A stretch of 64,000 nucleotides of DNA from an uncultured Collinsella sp. (GTDB lineage Bacteria > Actinomycetota > Coriobacteriia > Coriobacteriales > Coriobacteriaceae): positions 5,866-69,865 of the forward strand of contig CAKUFW010000002.1 in the NCBI GenBank assembly GCA_934650975.1, written 5' to 3'. Below, in pieces: positions 50,985-60,642 of the stretch (its first letter is position 1; each line of letters opens with the position of its first letter). The notes under the pieces are model-generated. The model had not been told where the DNA came from, did not search any database, and saw only the letters and a list, made by a program, of their open reading frames with translations. Position numbers and translations under genes: made by a program.

Positions 50985-53900
50985 ATGCACAACGATAACG
51001 CTGTGCTGCGCAAGCTCAACGCTGTGGGCAGCAATGCCTGCCGAGGCGCACTCATCGCCGCGATGACCGTCTCGATGATGCCTACCAGCGCTTTTGCCGC
51101 AGCAGCAACAACGGAGACCGGCTCCGAAGCTACCAACAACGCGCCGATCTCCGCCACAAATGAGGAAACGAATTCCCTCAGCTCCGAGTATAGCCTGAGT
51201 GCCGTCTCTGACGACGCCAAGTCCCCCACAACCAGCTACGATTTGACCAAAATCGCAGATGGTACGTACACGGGCACGGCCACGGCCGACTCGAGCGATC
51301 CGCTCAACAAGGCTGGTGACGAATGGAACGCCGCCGATGGAAAGTACGACGTCAACGTCAGCGTAACCGTCAAGTCGGGCAAGATTACCAAGGTCCAAGT
51401 CGCCGATTACAGCAACCTGGGCGACGACGACTGGGATCGTATGGATAAGGCCGTCAACGGCTTCAGCAAAAAGGGGACGACCTATACGGGCGTTGTCAAG
51501 CAAATCGAAACCGTCGGCAACACCACTGCGATCGACGCCGTCTCTACCGCGACGATTTCGTCCAACGCCATCAAGGCTGCCGTCGACAACGCCCTCCAGG
51601 CCGCCTATGACGAGCAGAATCCGTCGACTCCCGCGACTGAAGAGTACACCTACGGCTACGCCGGTCTGACTTGGGCCGAATATTGGACGGGCGAAAACGT
51701 CTACAACGCGACCAACACCTCTTCCTCCAGTGAGGTCGATCGAGATGCAGGCAAGGGCGTCTACGAATACGACCGCGGCGGCTACGACGTAGTGACCCGT
51801 GCAACCTTTAACCATGGCCTGCATCGCGGCAGCTATCAGTGCACCGACGTCATCAAGACTGCCGAGGGCAAGGACATCTATCCCTCCTACTACCCCAACA
51901 GCACGTCCTTTGTCGACGTTGACGGCAACACGTTCTCCATCGACGGCAAGACCAAAACTGTGACGGCGGCCGACGGCACGGTGTACACCATGACTGGCCA
52001 TGAGGTGACCGGCCTTAAATACGTCCCGGTCAAGATCAAGACCGCAGACCTCGAGGCCTTTAAGGCGAGCCACAGCTTTGTCGCCAACGGCGAGAAGCTT
52101 GCCGGCGGCTTTGGCGAAGTCAACCTCAAGGCGTACTCCGATCTGGTTGCGAACGTCGACGCCGACACCAACGGCCTTAAGACCGTAACGAACAACAACG
52201 GCACCTTTAGCTTCTCGGCTGCCGCCACCGGCACCGACTCGGGCATCAAGGACCAGGAGCTGAAAACCGCTACGGGCATCGAGCCCACGGTCAAGGAAGC
52301 GAGCGGCTCCTACGGCGAGTTCCTGCGCGTGGACCTCAACGGTAACTACGGCGACCTGGGCGCCAACATGCAAAGCGTCACCTGGACCTACTACGGCGAC
52401 GACGCAACCTACACCAACGCGCTTGCCACCTATGGCACCAAGTTCGCCGCCGATAACTGGATGCACAAGTCCATGGGCATTCAGCTGGGCCTTACCAAGT
52501 CCGCTCGCTGCCAGCTGCCCGAGGGCACCAATGGCACCGGCTACTGGAAGCTCACCGTGCATGCTCTGGGCTACAACGACTACACCTATACCTTCCAGGC
52601 GACTGACGACAACATCGTGGGCGCCAAGGAGCCGGTGACCGACGCCACCAAGGCTCAGCTGCAGGAACTCTACGATAAGGCGGCGGCGCTGGATAAGTCC
52701 AAGTACACCGAGGACTCCTGGAGCAAGTCGTCTATCGAAACTGAGCGCGACGAGACCAAGGATTTGCTCGCCAAGAAGAATCTAGGCGAGGCCGAGGCCG
52801 CCGAGCAGATCACCCATCTGCAGGCCGCGCTCGATGCCCTCGTGAGCCTGTATCCCCAGGCTGGCGACTACGTGCTCATGAACATCCCCTACAGTGATTT
52901 CTATGCCGCCGAAAGCAACAACGCCGGCACCGACATCGTGACCTCGGCAACCAAGCAAAAGACGCGCTCGACGCTGGCGAGTGGCTCTTATCACGTGAAC
53001 TCCGATGGCACGGACATCTCGGGCGTCACCTTTGCCGTCAAGGTGGGCGAAGGCAACATCGACTGGTCCAAGTTCACCCGCGTGACCGATGACAGCTCGG
53101 TCGACATCACCACCTCGATCAAGGGCAAGGAGTCCACGACCACCTACACGGGCAAGAACGCGCTGTTCGAGTCGGGCAACTACTCCTACTACGTGCTGCC
53201 TGCGGGCGAGACGCCTACCAACTACAAGGAGCTCACCGCCGATGCTCAGGGCAACCTGAGCTTTGGTGCCGTCGAGGGCAAGGAAGCTACCGAGCTCAAC
53301 GGCGTCACCGCCGACTTTAAGACCTCGAGCAAGTACGGCGACTACGAGATCGACTTTGAGAATCTGCGCGAGCAGATGGTGGATGCCGATGGCAATCAGG
53401 CAACCGTATATGGCGCCGTTGTCAACGCCGCCGATACAGACGGCACCGTCGAGGGCTACGGCATGCGCGCCGTCGAGAATATCTGGAAGGGCAAGGAGAT
53501 TGCCTGGAGCTGCGGCCTGGTCACCGAGTCTCACGGCAGCCCGCTGAGCTCGCAGTACTACACGTCTATGATGGGCAAGACCATCAAGAGCGTGACGTTC
53601 TACACCTCCACGGGCACCTACACCGTGTCCATGGACCAGTACGTCCCCGTCAAGGATGCCGACGCCGCCATCAAGGCCGAAGATGTCTCGCTTGACGGTG
53701 CCAACGCCACCGTCAATGCCGATGTCACCTTGCCTGAGGGCTTTGACGCCGCATATCAGATCGACGGCCAGAACGTCGAGCCGCTTGCCACCAACGCGCG
53801 CGGCGCCGCAGCCGTCACGTTTGACGCCTCGGCTCTTAAGCCCGGCAGCCACACGCTGACTGCCGTTGACAAGAAGGGCAAGTTCGCCGATATCAGCACG

Positions 53901-54824
53901 AGCTTTACGGCAACCACCTCCAAGCTCGTTGCAGGCTTTGATGCCGCAAACCTTAACCTCATCGCCGCCAACGATGCCACGGACGAGGATCTTGCCAACT
54001 ACGTCAGCAATATCGCCAAGGTCACCGTCAATGGCACCGAGTACAGTGCGCAGGGCCGCGGTGCGGTAAAGATCTTCAACGCCGACGGCTCGCTTAACCT
54101 GGCGGCCGCCAACCAGGATAAATCGCTGGTGTTCGATGCCAACGGCGACTACCAGATTGAGGTCGAGGCCACCGGTTACACCACCAACCTGGGCTTCACC
54201 TACATCAAGTCGGCCGACAAGACGGCGCTCAACGCCGCGATTGAAGCCGCTGCCAAGCTGAGCAACGACCAGGGCACCTACACCGCTGCATCTTGGACTG
54301 TGTTCCAGGACGCGCTGAGCGCTGCCCAGGGCGTTAACGAAAGCCCCGCGGCTACCGACGACGAGGTCGCCAACGCCCTCTCGAAGCTCCAGAACGCTCA
54401 GGCCGCGCTCGCCAAGGCCGCAACGACCGACCAGAAGACCGACCTTAAGGTCGAGATTGGCCGTGCCGATGTGCTGAACGAGTCCGACTATACCGCCGAC
54501 TCCTGGAAGGCATACCAGTCCGCGCTGGCAGCAGCCCAATCCGTGCTTTCGAAGGACGACGTCTCTGCCGCCGACGTCGAGACGGCAACGGCTGCGCTCA
54601 AGACCGCCCGCGAGGCGCTCGCCAAGCCCAGCCAGAGCCCCAAGGACAACTCCACGAGCACCACGACGACCACGACGACCTCGTCCTCGAGCAAGAAGGA
54701 CGCCGCGAAGGGCGATCTGCCCACGACCGGCGATAACCAGCTCGTTGCCGGCGGCATCGTGGCAGCCCTGGGTGCGGCCATCATTGCCGCCGGGGCCACG
54801 CTCCGTCGTCGTTTTAACCACTAG
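50985..54824 (+). CDS. LPXTG-anchored surface protein with FMN-binding domain and FIVAR repeats
   Basis: The 1279-residue protein begins with a signal peptide (about 1-38, cleavage near AFA). An FMN_bind domain (about 85-210) ends in DAVSTATISSNAI, a variant of the flavin-attachment motif DxxSGATxS. A large beta-rich region follows, with two parts similar to one another that may be Tp47-like domains. FIVAR-type helical repeats lie near 555-630, 1090-1155 and 1165-1225. A Ser/Thr/Lys spacer leads to LPTTG (about 1246), a helix and RRRFNH. The protein is wall-attached by sortase and probably carries covalent FMN outside the cell. A terminator follows. Confidence 0.85.
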   Translation: MHNDNAVLRKLNAVGSNACRGALIAAMTVSMMPTSAFAAAATTETGSEATNNAPISATNEETNSLSSEYSLSAVSDDAKSPTTSYDLTKIADGTYTGTATADSSDPLNKAGDEWNAADGKYDVNVSVTVKSGKITKVQVADYSNLGDDDWDRMDKAVNGFSKKGTTYTGVVKQIETVGNTTAIDAVSTATISSNAIKAAVDNALQAAYDEQNPSTPATEEYTYGYAGLTWAEYWTGENVYNATNTSSSSEVDRDAGKGVYEYDRGGYDVVTRATFNHGLHRGSYQCTDVIKTAEGKDIYPSYYPNSTSFVDVDGNTFSIDGKTKTVTAADGTVYTMTGHEVTGLKYVPVKIKTADLEAFKASHSFVANGEKLAGGFGEVNLKAYSDLVANVDADTNGLKTVTNNNGTFSFSAAATGTDSGIKDQELKTATGIEPTVKEASGSYGEFLRVDLNGNYGDLGANMQSVTWTYYGDDATYTNALATYGTKFAADNWMHKSMGIQLGLTKSARCQLPEGTNGTGYWKLTVHALGYNDYTYTFQATDDNIVGAKEPVTDATKAQLQELYDKAAALDKSKYTEDSWSKSSIETERDETKDLLAKKNLGEAEAAEQITHLQAALDALVSLYPQAGDYVLMNIPYSDFYAAESNNAGTDIVTSATKQKTRSTLASGSYHVNSDGTDISGVTFAVKVGEGNIDWSKFTRVTDDSSVDITTSIKGKESTTTYTGKNALFESGNYSYYVLPAGETPTNYKELTADAQGNLSFGAVEGKEATELNGVTADFKTSSKYGDYEIDFENLREQMVDADGNQATVYGAVVNAADTDGTVEGYGMRAVENIWKGKEIAWSCGLVTESHGSPLSSQYYTSMMGKTIKSVTFYTSTGTYTVSMDQYVPVKDADAAIKAEDVSLDGANATVNADVTLPEGFDAAYQIDGQNVEPLATNARGAAAVTFDASALKPGSHTLTAVDKKGKFADISTSFTATTSKLVAGFDAANLNLIAANDATDEDLANYVSNIAKVTVNGTEYSAQGRGAVKIFNADGSLNLAAANQDKSLVFDANGDYQIEVEATGYTTNLGFTYIKSADKTALNAAIEAAAKLSNDQGTYTAASWTVFQDALSAAQGVNESPAATDDEVANALSKLQNAQAALAKAATTDQKTDLKVEIGRADVLNESDYTADSWKAYQSALAAAQSVLSKDDVSAADVETATAALKTAREALAKPSQSPKDNSTSTTTTTTTSSSSKKDAAKGDLPTTGDNQLVAGGIVAALGAAIIAAGATLRRRFNH

Positions 54825-54866
54825 TCGCTCGCTTTTTCGGTGACTTGGCGCCGCATAGGCAACGTC

Positions 54867-54900
54867 GCCCGCGGCGGACGCGCATCCGCCGCGGGCTTTT
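54867..54900 (+). terminator. Terminator after the LPXTG FMN protein
   Basis: GCCCGCGGCGGA pairs with TCCGCCGCGGGC around CGCGCA, followed by TTTT. The next gene starts 82 bases downstream, so it may have its own promoter or depend on read-through. Confidence 0.85.
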
Positions 54901-54982
54901 ACCGTCTCGTCACGAGAGCTGCGCACGAGCCCCAGGTACCGCCTGGGTCACGCACGCAGCATCCAACAAGGAGTTCTTTTTG

Positions 54983-56491
54983 ATGGAACATAACGACCAT
55001 ACGACCCCCGCCCGTCTCGCGGGCCTAGGACGCAAGCTGGCAGGAGCCGGTTTTTTGGTCCCCTCAATCGCGCTGGGCGCCACCGTCGCGCTGAGCGTAT
55101 CGCAATATGTGCCGGCAACCTATGCCGCCAAGACCACGCCGGTCTCCCAGGCCGGTGCAGCCGAACTCAAGCAGGTCGATACCTCACAGGTCGAAAAACA
55201 GTCGGGGGAGCCCGCGAGCGGGGTTTCGCTCAACGCATCCGACTACGGTATCGATGCCGCCAACCTCAAAGACGGCGTCTACACCGGTTCGGGCAGCGGC
55301 TTTAGCGGTACCATCACCGTGCAGGTCACCGTTGCGGGCGGCAAAATCACCGCTATCCAAATCGTCTCGTCGAGCGACGATGCCGCCTACCTCAACCGGG
55401 CGCAGGCCGTGATTCCATCCGTCATCGCGGCACAATCCACCTCCGTCGATACCGTCTCGGGTGCCACGTACTCCTCCAAGGGTATCCTCATGGCCATCCA
55501 CAACGCGCTCGTCCAGGCGACGGGCGGGCTGGCACAGGCCGTCGCGCCCGCAGCAAGCAGTGGCACCTCGAGCTCAAAGCCGCACACCACCATTACCACC
55601 GTTACGCCTACCAACGGTTACGCCGATGGCGTCTACCTGGGCGAGGGCGAGGGCTATGAGGGCCCCATGACGGTGCGCGTCACCGTCTTTGGCGGCAAGG
55701 TCACTTCCATCGAGCTGGTAAGCAGCATGGATGACGAGCCCTACTTTGGTCGCGCGTGGGCAACCGTTCCCGGTCGCATCATTGCGGCGCAGACCACTTC
55801 GGTCGATGCGGTGAGCGGCGCCACCTATTCGAGCGAGGGCATTCGCGACGCCGTCAACAATGCGCTCAAAAAGGCAGCCGAAGCCGCCGGCATCACCCCG
55901 GTTCCAAAACCCGAGCCAACGCCTGAGCCCGACCCCAACCCGGCGCCCGACCCCGACACCTCGACGACATACGAAGACGGCGATTACACCGCCTATGCCC
56001 TATGTCAAAACGAAGAGGACGAGGATGCGTTTACGCCGTACTATGTGGCGCTCACCGTCCATATCGAAAACGGTACACCGACTGACATAACCGATGTCTA
56101 CGGATCCTCGGCCGGCGAGTCCGATGACCCCACGCTCGACCCCTTCGACGAGGCCAATGAAACGTACCTGGACTACGCCGCCTATGGCCGCACGTTGCGC
56201 GGAACGCTCTATACGGGCGTGATTTCCCAGCTCATCGAAGGCAAAAAGCAGCCATCTCAGGTCGATGTGGTCTCGCGGTCCACATATTCGTCCCGTGCTA
56301 TCGCTAAGGCGTATGCCTGCGCGCTCGAGAAGGCTCACGCGGCATACGAAAAAGCCCACGGCACCGGCGAGGATAACGGCAGCGATAATAACGGGGGCGC
56401 AAACGGCGTCACGGACGCCGATGTCACTGCTGATGCCACGGCATCCAGCAAAGACAGCACCGCGTCCGCCGGGGTGAACGCCCATGCCTAA
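54983..56491 (+). CDS. Exported protein with three FMN-binding domains
   Basis: The 502-residue protein has a signal-anchor segment (about 20-48) and no lipobox or LPXTG. Three FMN_bind domains follow. The first ends DTVSGATYSSKG and the second DAVSGATYSSEG, both perfect flavinylation motifs. The third, after a Pro/Asp-rich linker, ends DVVSRSTYSSRA, with the Thr kept but Gly-Ala lost. It resembles PplA of Listeria, an extracellular flavoprotein that carries electrons outward. AAGGAG lies nine bases before the ATG at 54983. The next gene overlaps by 8 bases. Confidence 0.88.
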   Translation: MEHNDHTTPARLAGLGRKLAGAGFLVPSIALGATVALSVSQYVPATYAAKTTPVSQAGAAELKQVDTSQVEKQSGEPASGVSLNASDYGIDAANLKDGVYTGSGSGFSGTITVQVTVAGGKITAIQIVSSSDDAAYLNRAQAVIPSVIAAQSTSVDTVSGATYSSKGILMAIHNALVQATGGLAQAVAPAASSGTSSSKPHTTITTVTPTNGYADGVYLGEGEGYEGPMTVRVTVFGGKVTSIELVSSMDDEPYFGRAWATVPGRIIAAQTTSVDAVSGATYSSEGIRDAVNNALKKAAEAAGITPVPKPEPTPEPDPNPAPDPDTSTTYEDGDYTAYALCQNEEDEDAFTPYYVALTVHIENGTPTDITDVYGSSAGESDDPTLDPFDEANETYLDYAAYGRTLRGTLYTGVISQLIEGKKQPSQVDVVSRSTYSSRAIAKAYACALEKAHAAYEKAHGTGEDNGSDNNGGANGVTDADVTADATASSKDSTASAGVNAHA

Positions 56492-56960
56492 TCCCTTTAT
56501 CGTCGCCGGACACGCCATCGCGCGCAACCATATCTTTATCATCAAAGCCCTCAACGTCTGCATTGTCGCAGGTGTCGTGCTGGGCTTTAACACCTGGGCC
56601 GTACAGGTCGCCCAAGCCGATGCCGCCGCCAAACAGCAAGCTCAGGCCGCCGCACGCAGCGGCGGGCGCGGTCCCCATGCCACCGATGGCACATTTACCG
56701 GTTCGGCCCAGGGCTATGGCGGCACCGTGACCACGCAGGTCACCATCGACAACGGCTACATCGCATCCGTCGAGGTCATCGACCACGCCGGTGAGACGCC
56801 TGCGTACTTCTCGCAGGCAGAACGCCTTTGCGACGACATCGTCGACGCCCAGACCACGTCCGTCGACACCGTCTCGGGCGCCACGTTCTCATCTGCCGGT
56901 ATCCTCAACGGCGCCACGCAGGCGCTCGAGGCGTCGAATGCCGGCGAAGGGGGCGAGTAG
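56484..56960 (+). CDS. Membrane-anchored FMN-binding domain protein
   Basis: The 158-residue protein has one N-terminal helix (about 18-40), an Ala/Gln/Arg spacer, and a single FMN_bind domain ending DTVSGATFSSAG with the standard flavin-attachment threonine. It is likely to hold FMN on the outer face of the membrane, like RnfG, and pass electrons between the membrane iron-sulfur protein encoded next and the exported flavoproteins. It overlaps the three-domain gene by 8 bases and is one base from the NapH-like gene, so all three are co-translated. Confidence 0.88.
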   Translation: MPNPFIVAGHAIARNHIFIIKALNVCIVAGVVLGFNTWAVQVAQADAAAKQQAQAAARSGGRGPHATDGTFTGSAQGYGGTVTTQVTIDNGYIASVEVIDHAGETPAYFSQAERLCDDIVDAQTTSVDTVSGATFSSAGILNGATQALEASNAGEGGE

Positions 56961-56961
56961 C

Positions 56962-57957
56962 ATGGCCATCAATTCCAATGTCGGGGGGCCCAAAGCCACC
57001 AAGTATGCCAACAACAGGCAGGGCGGCGCACGCAAGAAGATCGCCGATACCCTGCAGATTATCCGTGCTCCCAAAAATGCAGGTCAAAAGCGCCGTCGCG
57101 TCGAGCTTATCCATAATGGGCTACGACGAATCTGCCAGTTGTCGTTCTTTTTAGCCTTCCCCGCCATCTTTAGCGCAAGCTTTAACGGTATTAAGTACGT
57201 CTTTTCGCAGCTCGGCGGCCAGCAGCCCATCGAGCTCACCGGCTTTGTCGCACTGCTCTTGGCTATCCTCGCATTTACCTGCGTGTTCGGACGCTTCTTT
57301 TGCGGCTACGCCTGTGCCTTCGGCACGCTCGGCGATGCCGTGTTTGCACTCGCCGCGCCCCTGCGTCGAGCCCTCAAGCTCGAGGGACATAAGCCTTACC
57401 GCATGCCCGCCGGAGCGCAAAGTGCCTTGCAGCTCATCAAGTTTTTTGTTCTGGCAGCCATCTGCATCCTGAGCTTTATGGGCATTTGGTCGCAGGTCGC
57501 AGGCCTGAGCCCCTGGGTCGCCTTTGCGGCCATCGACGCCCGCAATCTCGACGGCATCGCCGCCGGGGCCTTTATCGCCCTTGTCCTCGTCATGCTCGGC
57601 ATGGCCCTGGTCGAGCGCTTCTTTTGCCAGTTTCTCTGCCCGCTGGGCGCAATCTTTTCGCTGCAGCCGGTACTTCCCATCTCGCAGTTCAACCGCGACC
57701 GCACGCGTTGCGCCAAGCGCTGCAACCGCTGCCAAGATCGGTGCCCGGTTCGCATCCACCCCGACCGCAACGACCTCAAGGCCGGCGAATGCATCGCCTG
57801 CGGACGCTGCGCCGACGGCTGCCCCATGGCAAACGTCACGCTCCTGCGCATCGAGCGGGACATGGGCGACGAACCGCGCAACCTATGCGGCAATGGCATC
57901 GCCGCCGTACTCATAAAGGCCGCAATACTTGCGGCCATTTGTCTGTGCCTGCTCTAA
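56962..57957 (+). CDS. NapH/NosR-like 4Fe-4S membrane protein
   Basis: The 331-residue protein has five or six helices with two CxxxC motifs at the ends of loops, GRFFCGYACAFGTLGD and ERFFCQFLCPLGAIFS, diagnostic of the NapH/NosR/CcoG family. Two ferredoxin-type 4Fe-4S motifs follow (CAKRCNRCQDRCP; CIACGRCADGCP). It probably takes electrons from a cytoplasmic or quinone source and hands them across the membrane to FMN domains. Its place inside the FMN operon supports this. A GGGGGCG site lies before the ATG; the frame upstream is in another gene. Confidence 0.9.
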   Translation: MAINSNVGGPKATKYANNRQGGARKKIADTLQIIRAPKNAGQKRRRVELIHNGLRRICQLSFFLAFPAIFSASFNGIKYVFSQLGGQQPIELTGFVALLLAILAFTCVFGRFFCGYACAFGTLGDAVFALAAPLRRALKLEGHKPYRMPAGAQSALQLIKFFVLAAICILSFMGIWSQVAGLSPWVAFAAIDARNLDGIAAGAFIALVLVMLGMALVERFFCQFLCPLGAIFSLQPVLPISQFNRDRTRCAKRCNRCQDRCPVRIHPDRNDLKAGECIACGRCADGCPMANVTLLRIERDMGDEPRNLCGNGIAAVLIKAAILAAICLCLL

Positions 57958-57982
57958 CTTAAACGACCAAGAACGGAAGCCC

Positions 57983-59059
57983 ATGCCAAACATTGTCGAC
58001 TACAACCATCCCACTTGCTCGCGCCGCGCCTTCTTGGGCCTCGCTGGCGCCGGACTGCTATCGGCAGCCGCATCGCTTGGCCTTGCCGGCTGTGGCCCTC
58101 AAAACGCAAAGGCATCGGCTGACTCCAGTGCCAAGGGCAACGCCGCTCAAAAAGTCCAATCAACCACATTGTTTGCATTCGATACCGTCGTGACCATCAG
58201 CGCCCAGTGCAGCAAAAAGCTGCTCAATACCGTTAGCGAGCGCTGCACGTATTTTGAGAACCGCTTTTCGCGCACGGTCGAGGGCTCTGATATCTGGAAC
58301 ATCAACAACGCCGCAGGCGCCCCGGTCGAGGTCGCACCCGAGACGGCAGCAGTTATCAAAGATGCCATCGAGTATGCCAAGGAGTCCGACGGCCTCTTTG
58401 ACATCACCATCGGCGCCGTCTCGAGCCTTTGGGATTTCGTTGAGGGCATTAAGCCCGACGATGCCGCCATTCAGGCAGCACTTCCCCACGTCGACTATCG
58501 CACCATCACGGTCGAAGGCAACACCGTCACGCTCGCCGATCCCAAGGCAAAGCTCGACCTTGGCGGCATTGCCAAGGGCTACATCACCGACGATGTGGTG
58601 AGTATCCTCAAAGAGGGCGGCTGTAAGAATGCATCGATCAGCCTGGGTGGCAACGTCTACGTGATGGGCGAGAGCTTTGACGGCGATGCCTGGAGCGTCG
58701 GCGTCCAAGACCCCAACGGCGCACAGGACGACGTTCTGGCCACTGTCGCGGCACGCAACCGCTCGGTCGTCACCAGCGGCCTCTACGAGCGCAGCTTTGA
58801 GCAGGACGGACAGCTCTACTACCACATCCTCGACCCCAAAACGGGCTATCCCGCAAGCACCGACCTCAAGAGCGCCTCAATCATGACCAAGAAATCCGTG
58901 CTGGGGGACGCCTACTCCACCATCCTGTTTTTGCTCGGCCACGACCGCGCCATGGAGCTCATCGAAAACGATGAGCGCTTTGAGGGCGGCGTTTTAGTCG
59001 ATATGGACGATCGCGCCACCAAGAGCGACGGCTCGGCGTTCAAGATCTTGCAGGATTAG
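57983..59059 (+). CDS. apbE: FAD:protein FMN transferase lipoprotein
   Basis: The 358-residue protein is an ApbE enzyme that moves FMN from FAD onto Thr of FMN_bind domains. It begins with an Arg-Arg signal and a lipobox, LGLAGC (about 33-38). The ApbE motifs are FENRFSRT, KLDLGGIAKGYITDDVV, VSLGGNV-like ISLGGNVYVMGE, and YYHILDPKTGYPAST with the conserved metal-binding residues. It corresponds to FmnB of the Listeria locus. Its substrates are almost certainly the three FMN_bind proteins encoded just upstream. Confidence 0.94.
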   Translation: MPNIVDYNHPTCSRRAFLGLAGAGLLSAAASLGLAGCGPQNAKASADSSAKGNAAQKVQSTTLFAFDTVVTISAQCSKKLLNTVSERCTYFENRFSRTVEGSDIWNINNAAGAPVEVAPETAAVIKDAIEYAKESDGLFDITIGAVSSLWDFVEGIKPDDAAIQAALPHVDYRTITVEGNTVTLADPKAKLDLGGIAKGYITDDVVSILKEGGCKNASISLGGNVYVMGESFDGDAWSVGVQDPNGAQDDVLATVAARNRSVVTSGLYERSFEQDGQLYYHILDPKTGYPASTDLKSASIMTKKSVLGDAYSTILFLLGHDRAMELIENDERFEGGVLVDMDDRATKSDGSAFKILQD

Positions 59060-59064
59060 GAGCC

Positions 59065-59481
59065 ATGATGGTCAAGCGCAAAGGTGCGCGCGATGGGCGC
59101 GACAACAAAAGGCTCAACCTCATCCTGGTTTTGGCAATAGCGGCCGTCGCATGCGTCGGCTTGGTCGCCACGCGTCTGATGGGAGCAAACACGAACGCCG
59201 ATACGGCCACGGTCGTTATCCGCGATGGAGAGCAAAACGTCCACGAGCTTCCTCTGAGCCAGAACACGACCAAGACCGTTACGACCGACTTGGGAACCAA
59301 CCTCATCGAAATCAAAGACGGACGCGTGCGCGTCGAGGAAGCAGACTGCCCCAACCAGGACTGCGTGCACCAGGGCTGGATTGACGCTGCCGGGCAGCAA
59401 ATTGTCTGCCTTCCGCACAAGCTTACCGTCGATATCGTCGACGAGAGCACCGAGACCACCTACGACGTAGTGGGGCGCTAA
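59065..59481 (+). CDS. NusG domain II protein, EetA-like
   Basis: The 138-residue protein has a short basic start, one helix (about 18-38) and an extracytoplasmic NusG domain II fold. The segment VEEADCPNQDCVHQGWID with two cysteines and IVCLPHKLTVDI mark the EetA-like group. In Listeria, EetA is needed for flavin-based electron export and is paired with EetB. The gene lies 5 bases after apbE and 3 before the Gx-transporter gene, as expected for eetA-eetB. ATG 59065 or 59068 may be used; GGAG favours the second. The CPNQDC pair may bind metal or form a disulfide. Confidence 0.85.
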   Translation: MMVKRKGARDGRDNKRLNLILVLAIAAVACVGLVATRLMGANTNADTATVVIRDGEQNVHELPLSQNTTKTVTTDLGTNLIEIKDGRVRVEEADCPNQDCVHQGWIDAAGQQIVCLPHKLTVDIVDESTETTYDVVGR

Positions 59482-59484
59482 TCC

Positions 59485-60642
59485 GTGGAGATGGTCGATA
59501 TCGAGCACGCTCACCGCCTGGCGCGCGTTTCGCTGCTGTGCGCCTGCGCATTGGTGCTGTCCTATCTGGAGACCATGATTCCGCTGCCCGTCGCGGTGCC
59601 CGGCATTAAACTGGGCCTTGCCAACGTGGCCGTAGTCGTCGCGCTCTATACGCTCGATGTCAAAAGCGCCGGTGCCGTTGCGCTCGTCAAGGTCTTTGCA
59701 TCGGGCTTTTTGTTCGGCTCGCCCATGATGCTCGCCTATAGCCTGGGCGGCACGGCCCTCGCCTTTATCGGCATGGTCGCCCTTGCTGCCGTGCCGGGTG
59801 TTGGCTTGGTGCCCGTGAGCATGCTTGCCGCCGTGCTGCACAATGTAGGCCAGCTGGGCGTTGCTGCCATGGCGCTGCAGACCCCGGCGGTCTTTATCAA
59901 TCTGGGCGTTCTGGGCGTTGCCGCCTGTGTCACCGGCGGCATTACGGGCGCGGTGGCAGAAGGTGCGCTCGCCGGTATCGAGCAAGCCGATGACACACGT
60001 CCCTCCGTCGATTGCGCTGCACTTGCCGCCAATATCGTGGCGGGAGAGCGCATCGCCTTTGTCGGCGCCAACGGCAGTGGCAAAAGCACCTGTGCGCTCG
60101 AGCTTGCGGGGCTACTCAAAGATGTAAACGGGCCCGCCATGCGCGTGCAGGGCACCGTAGGTCTTGCTTTTCAGGATCCCGACAACCAAATCGTCGCCCC
60201 AATCGTGCGAGACGATGTGGCCTTTGGGCTCGAAAACCGCGGTGTTCCCCGCGACGAAATGCGTTCAGAAGTCTTGCAGGCACTCAGCGAGCTTGGCATC
60301 GTCGAGCTTGAGGGCCGCGATGTCGCCACGCTCTCGGGCGGCCAAAAGCAACGCGTGGCGGCATCGGGATTGGCTGCGCTCTCCCCTTCGCTCGTGATTT
60401 TTGACGAGACGACCGCCATGCTCGATGAGGCCGCCCGCGAGGCTGTCAATGATCTCATCGATCATCTTTGCCAGCACGATGTTGCCGTGATCCAGGTCAC
60501 ACAGCTGCTCGACGAGGTTGCCCGCGCCGACCGCGTCGCCGTCTTCGAGGCGGGTGTCATCGCATACCTGGGTGCCGTGCAGGACCTTGCCGGCCAGCGC
60601 GACCTGCTCATTCGATGCGGCCTGGAGGAACTGTGTCGTTAA
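59485..60642 (+). CDS. Gx transporter (EetB-like) fused to an ECF-type ATPase
   Basis: The 385-residue product has two parts. Residues about 10-170 form five or six helices of the Gx transporter / heptaprenyl diphosphate synthase component I family (LETMIPLPVAVPGIKLGLANVAVVVALY), the EetB group. Residues about 180-385 form an ABC ATPase with Walker A FVGANGSGKST, GLAFQDPDNQIVAPIVRDDVAFGLEN (ECF-type Q loop), signature LSGGQKQR and Walker B LVIFDET. It ends in normal ABC tail sequence. GTG 59485 is used; ATG 59491 is the alternative. The fusion is uninterrupted and in frame. Confidence 0.85.
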   Translation: MEMVDIEHAHRLARVSLLCACALVLSYLETMIPLPVAVPGIKLGLANVAVVVALYTLDVKSAGAVALVKVFASGFLFGSPMMLAYSLGGTALAFIGMVALAAVPGVGLVPVSMLAAVLHNVGQLGVAAMALQTPAVFINLGVLGVAACVTGGITGAVAEGALAGIEQADDTRPSVDCAALAANIVAGERIAFVGANGSGKSTCALELAGLLKDVNGPAMRVQGTVGLAFQDPDNQIVAPIVRDDVAFGLENRGVPRDEMRSEVLQALSELGIVELEGRDVATLSGGQKQRVAASGLAALSPSLVIFDETTAMLDEAAREAVNDLIDHLCQHDVAVIQVTQLLDEVARADRVAVFEAGVIAYLGAVQDLAGQRDLLIRCGLEELCR

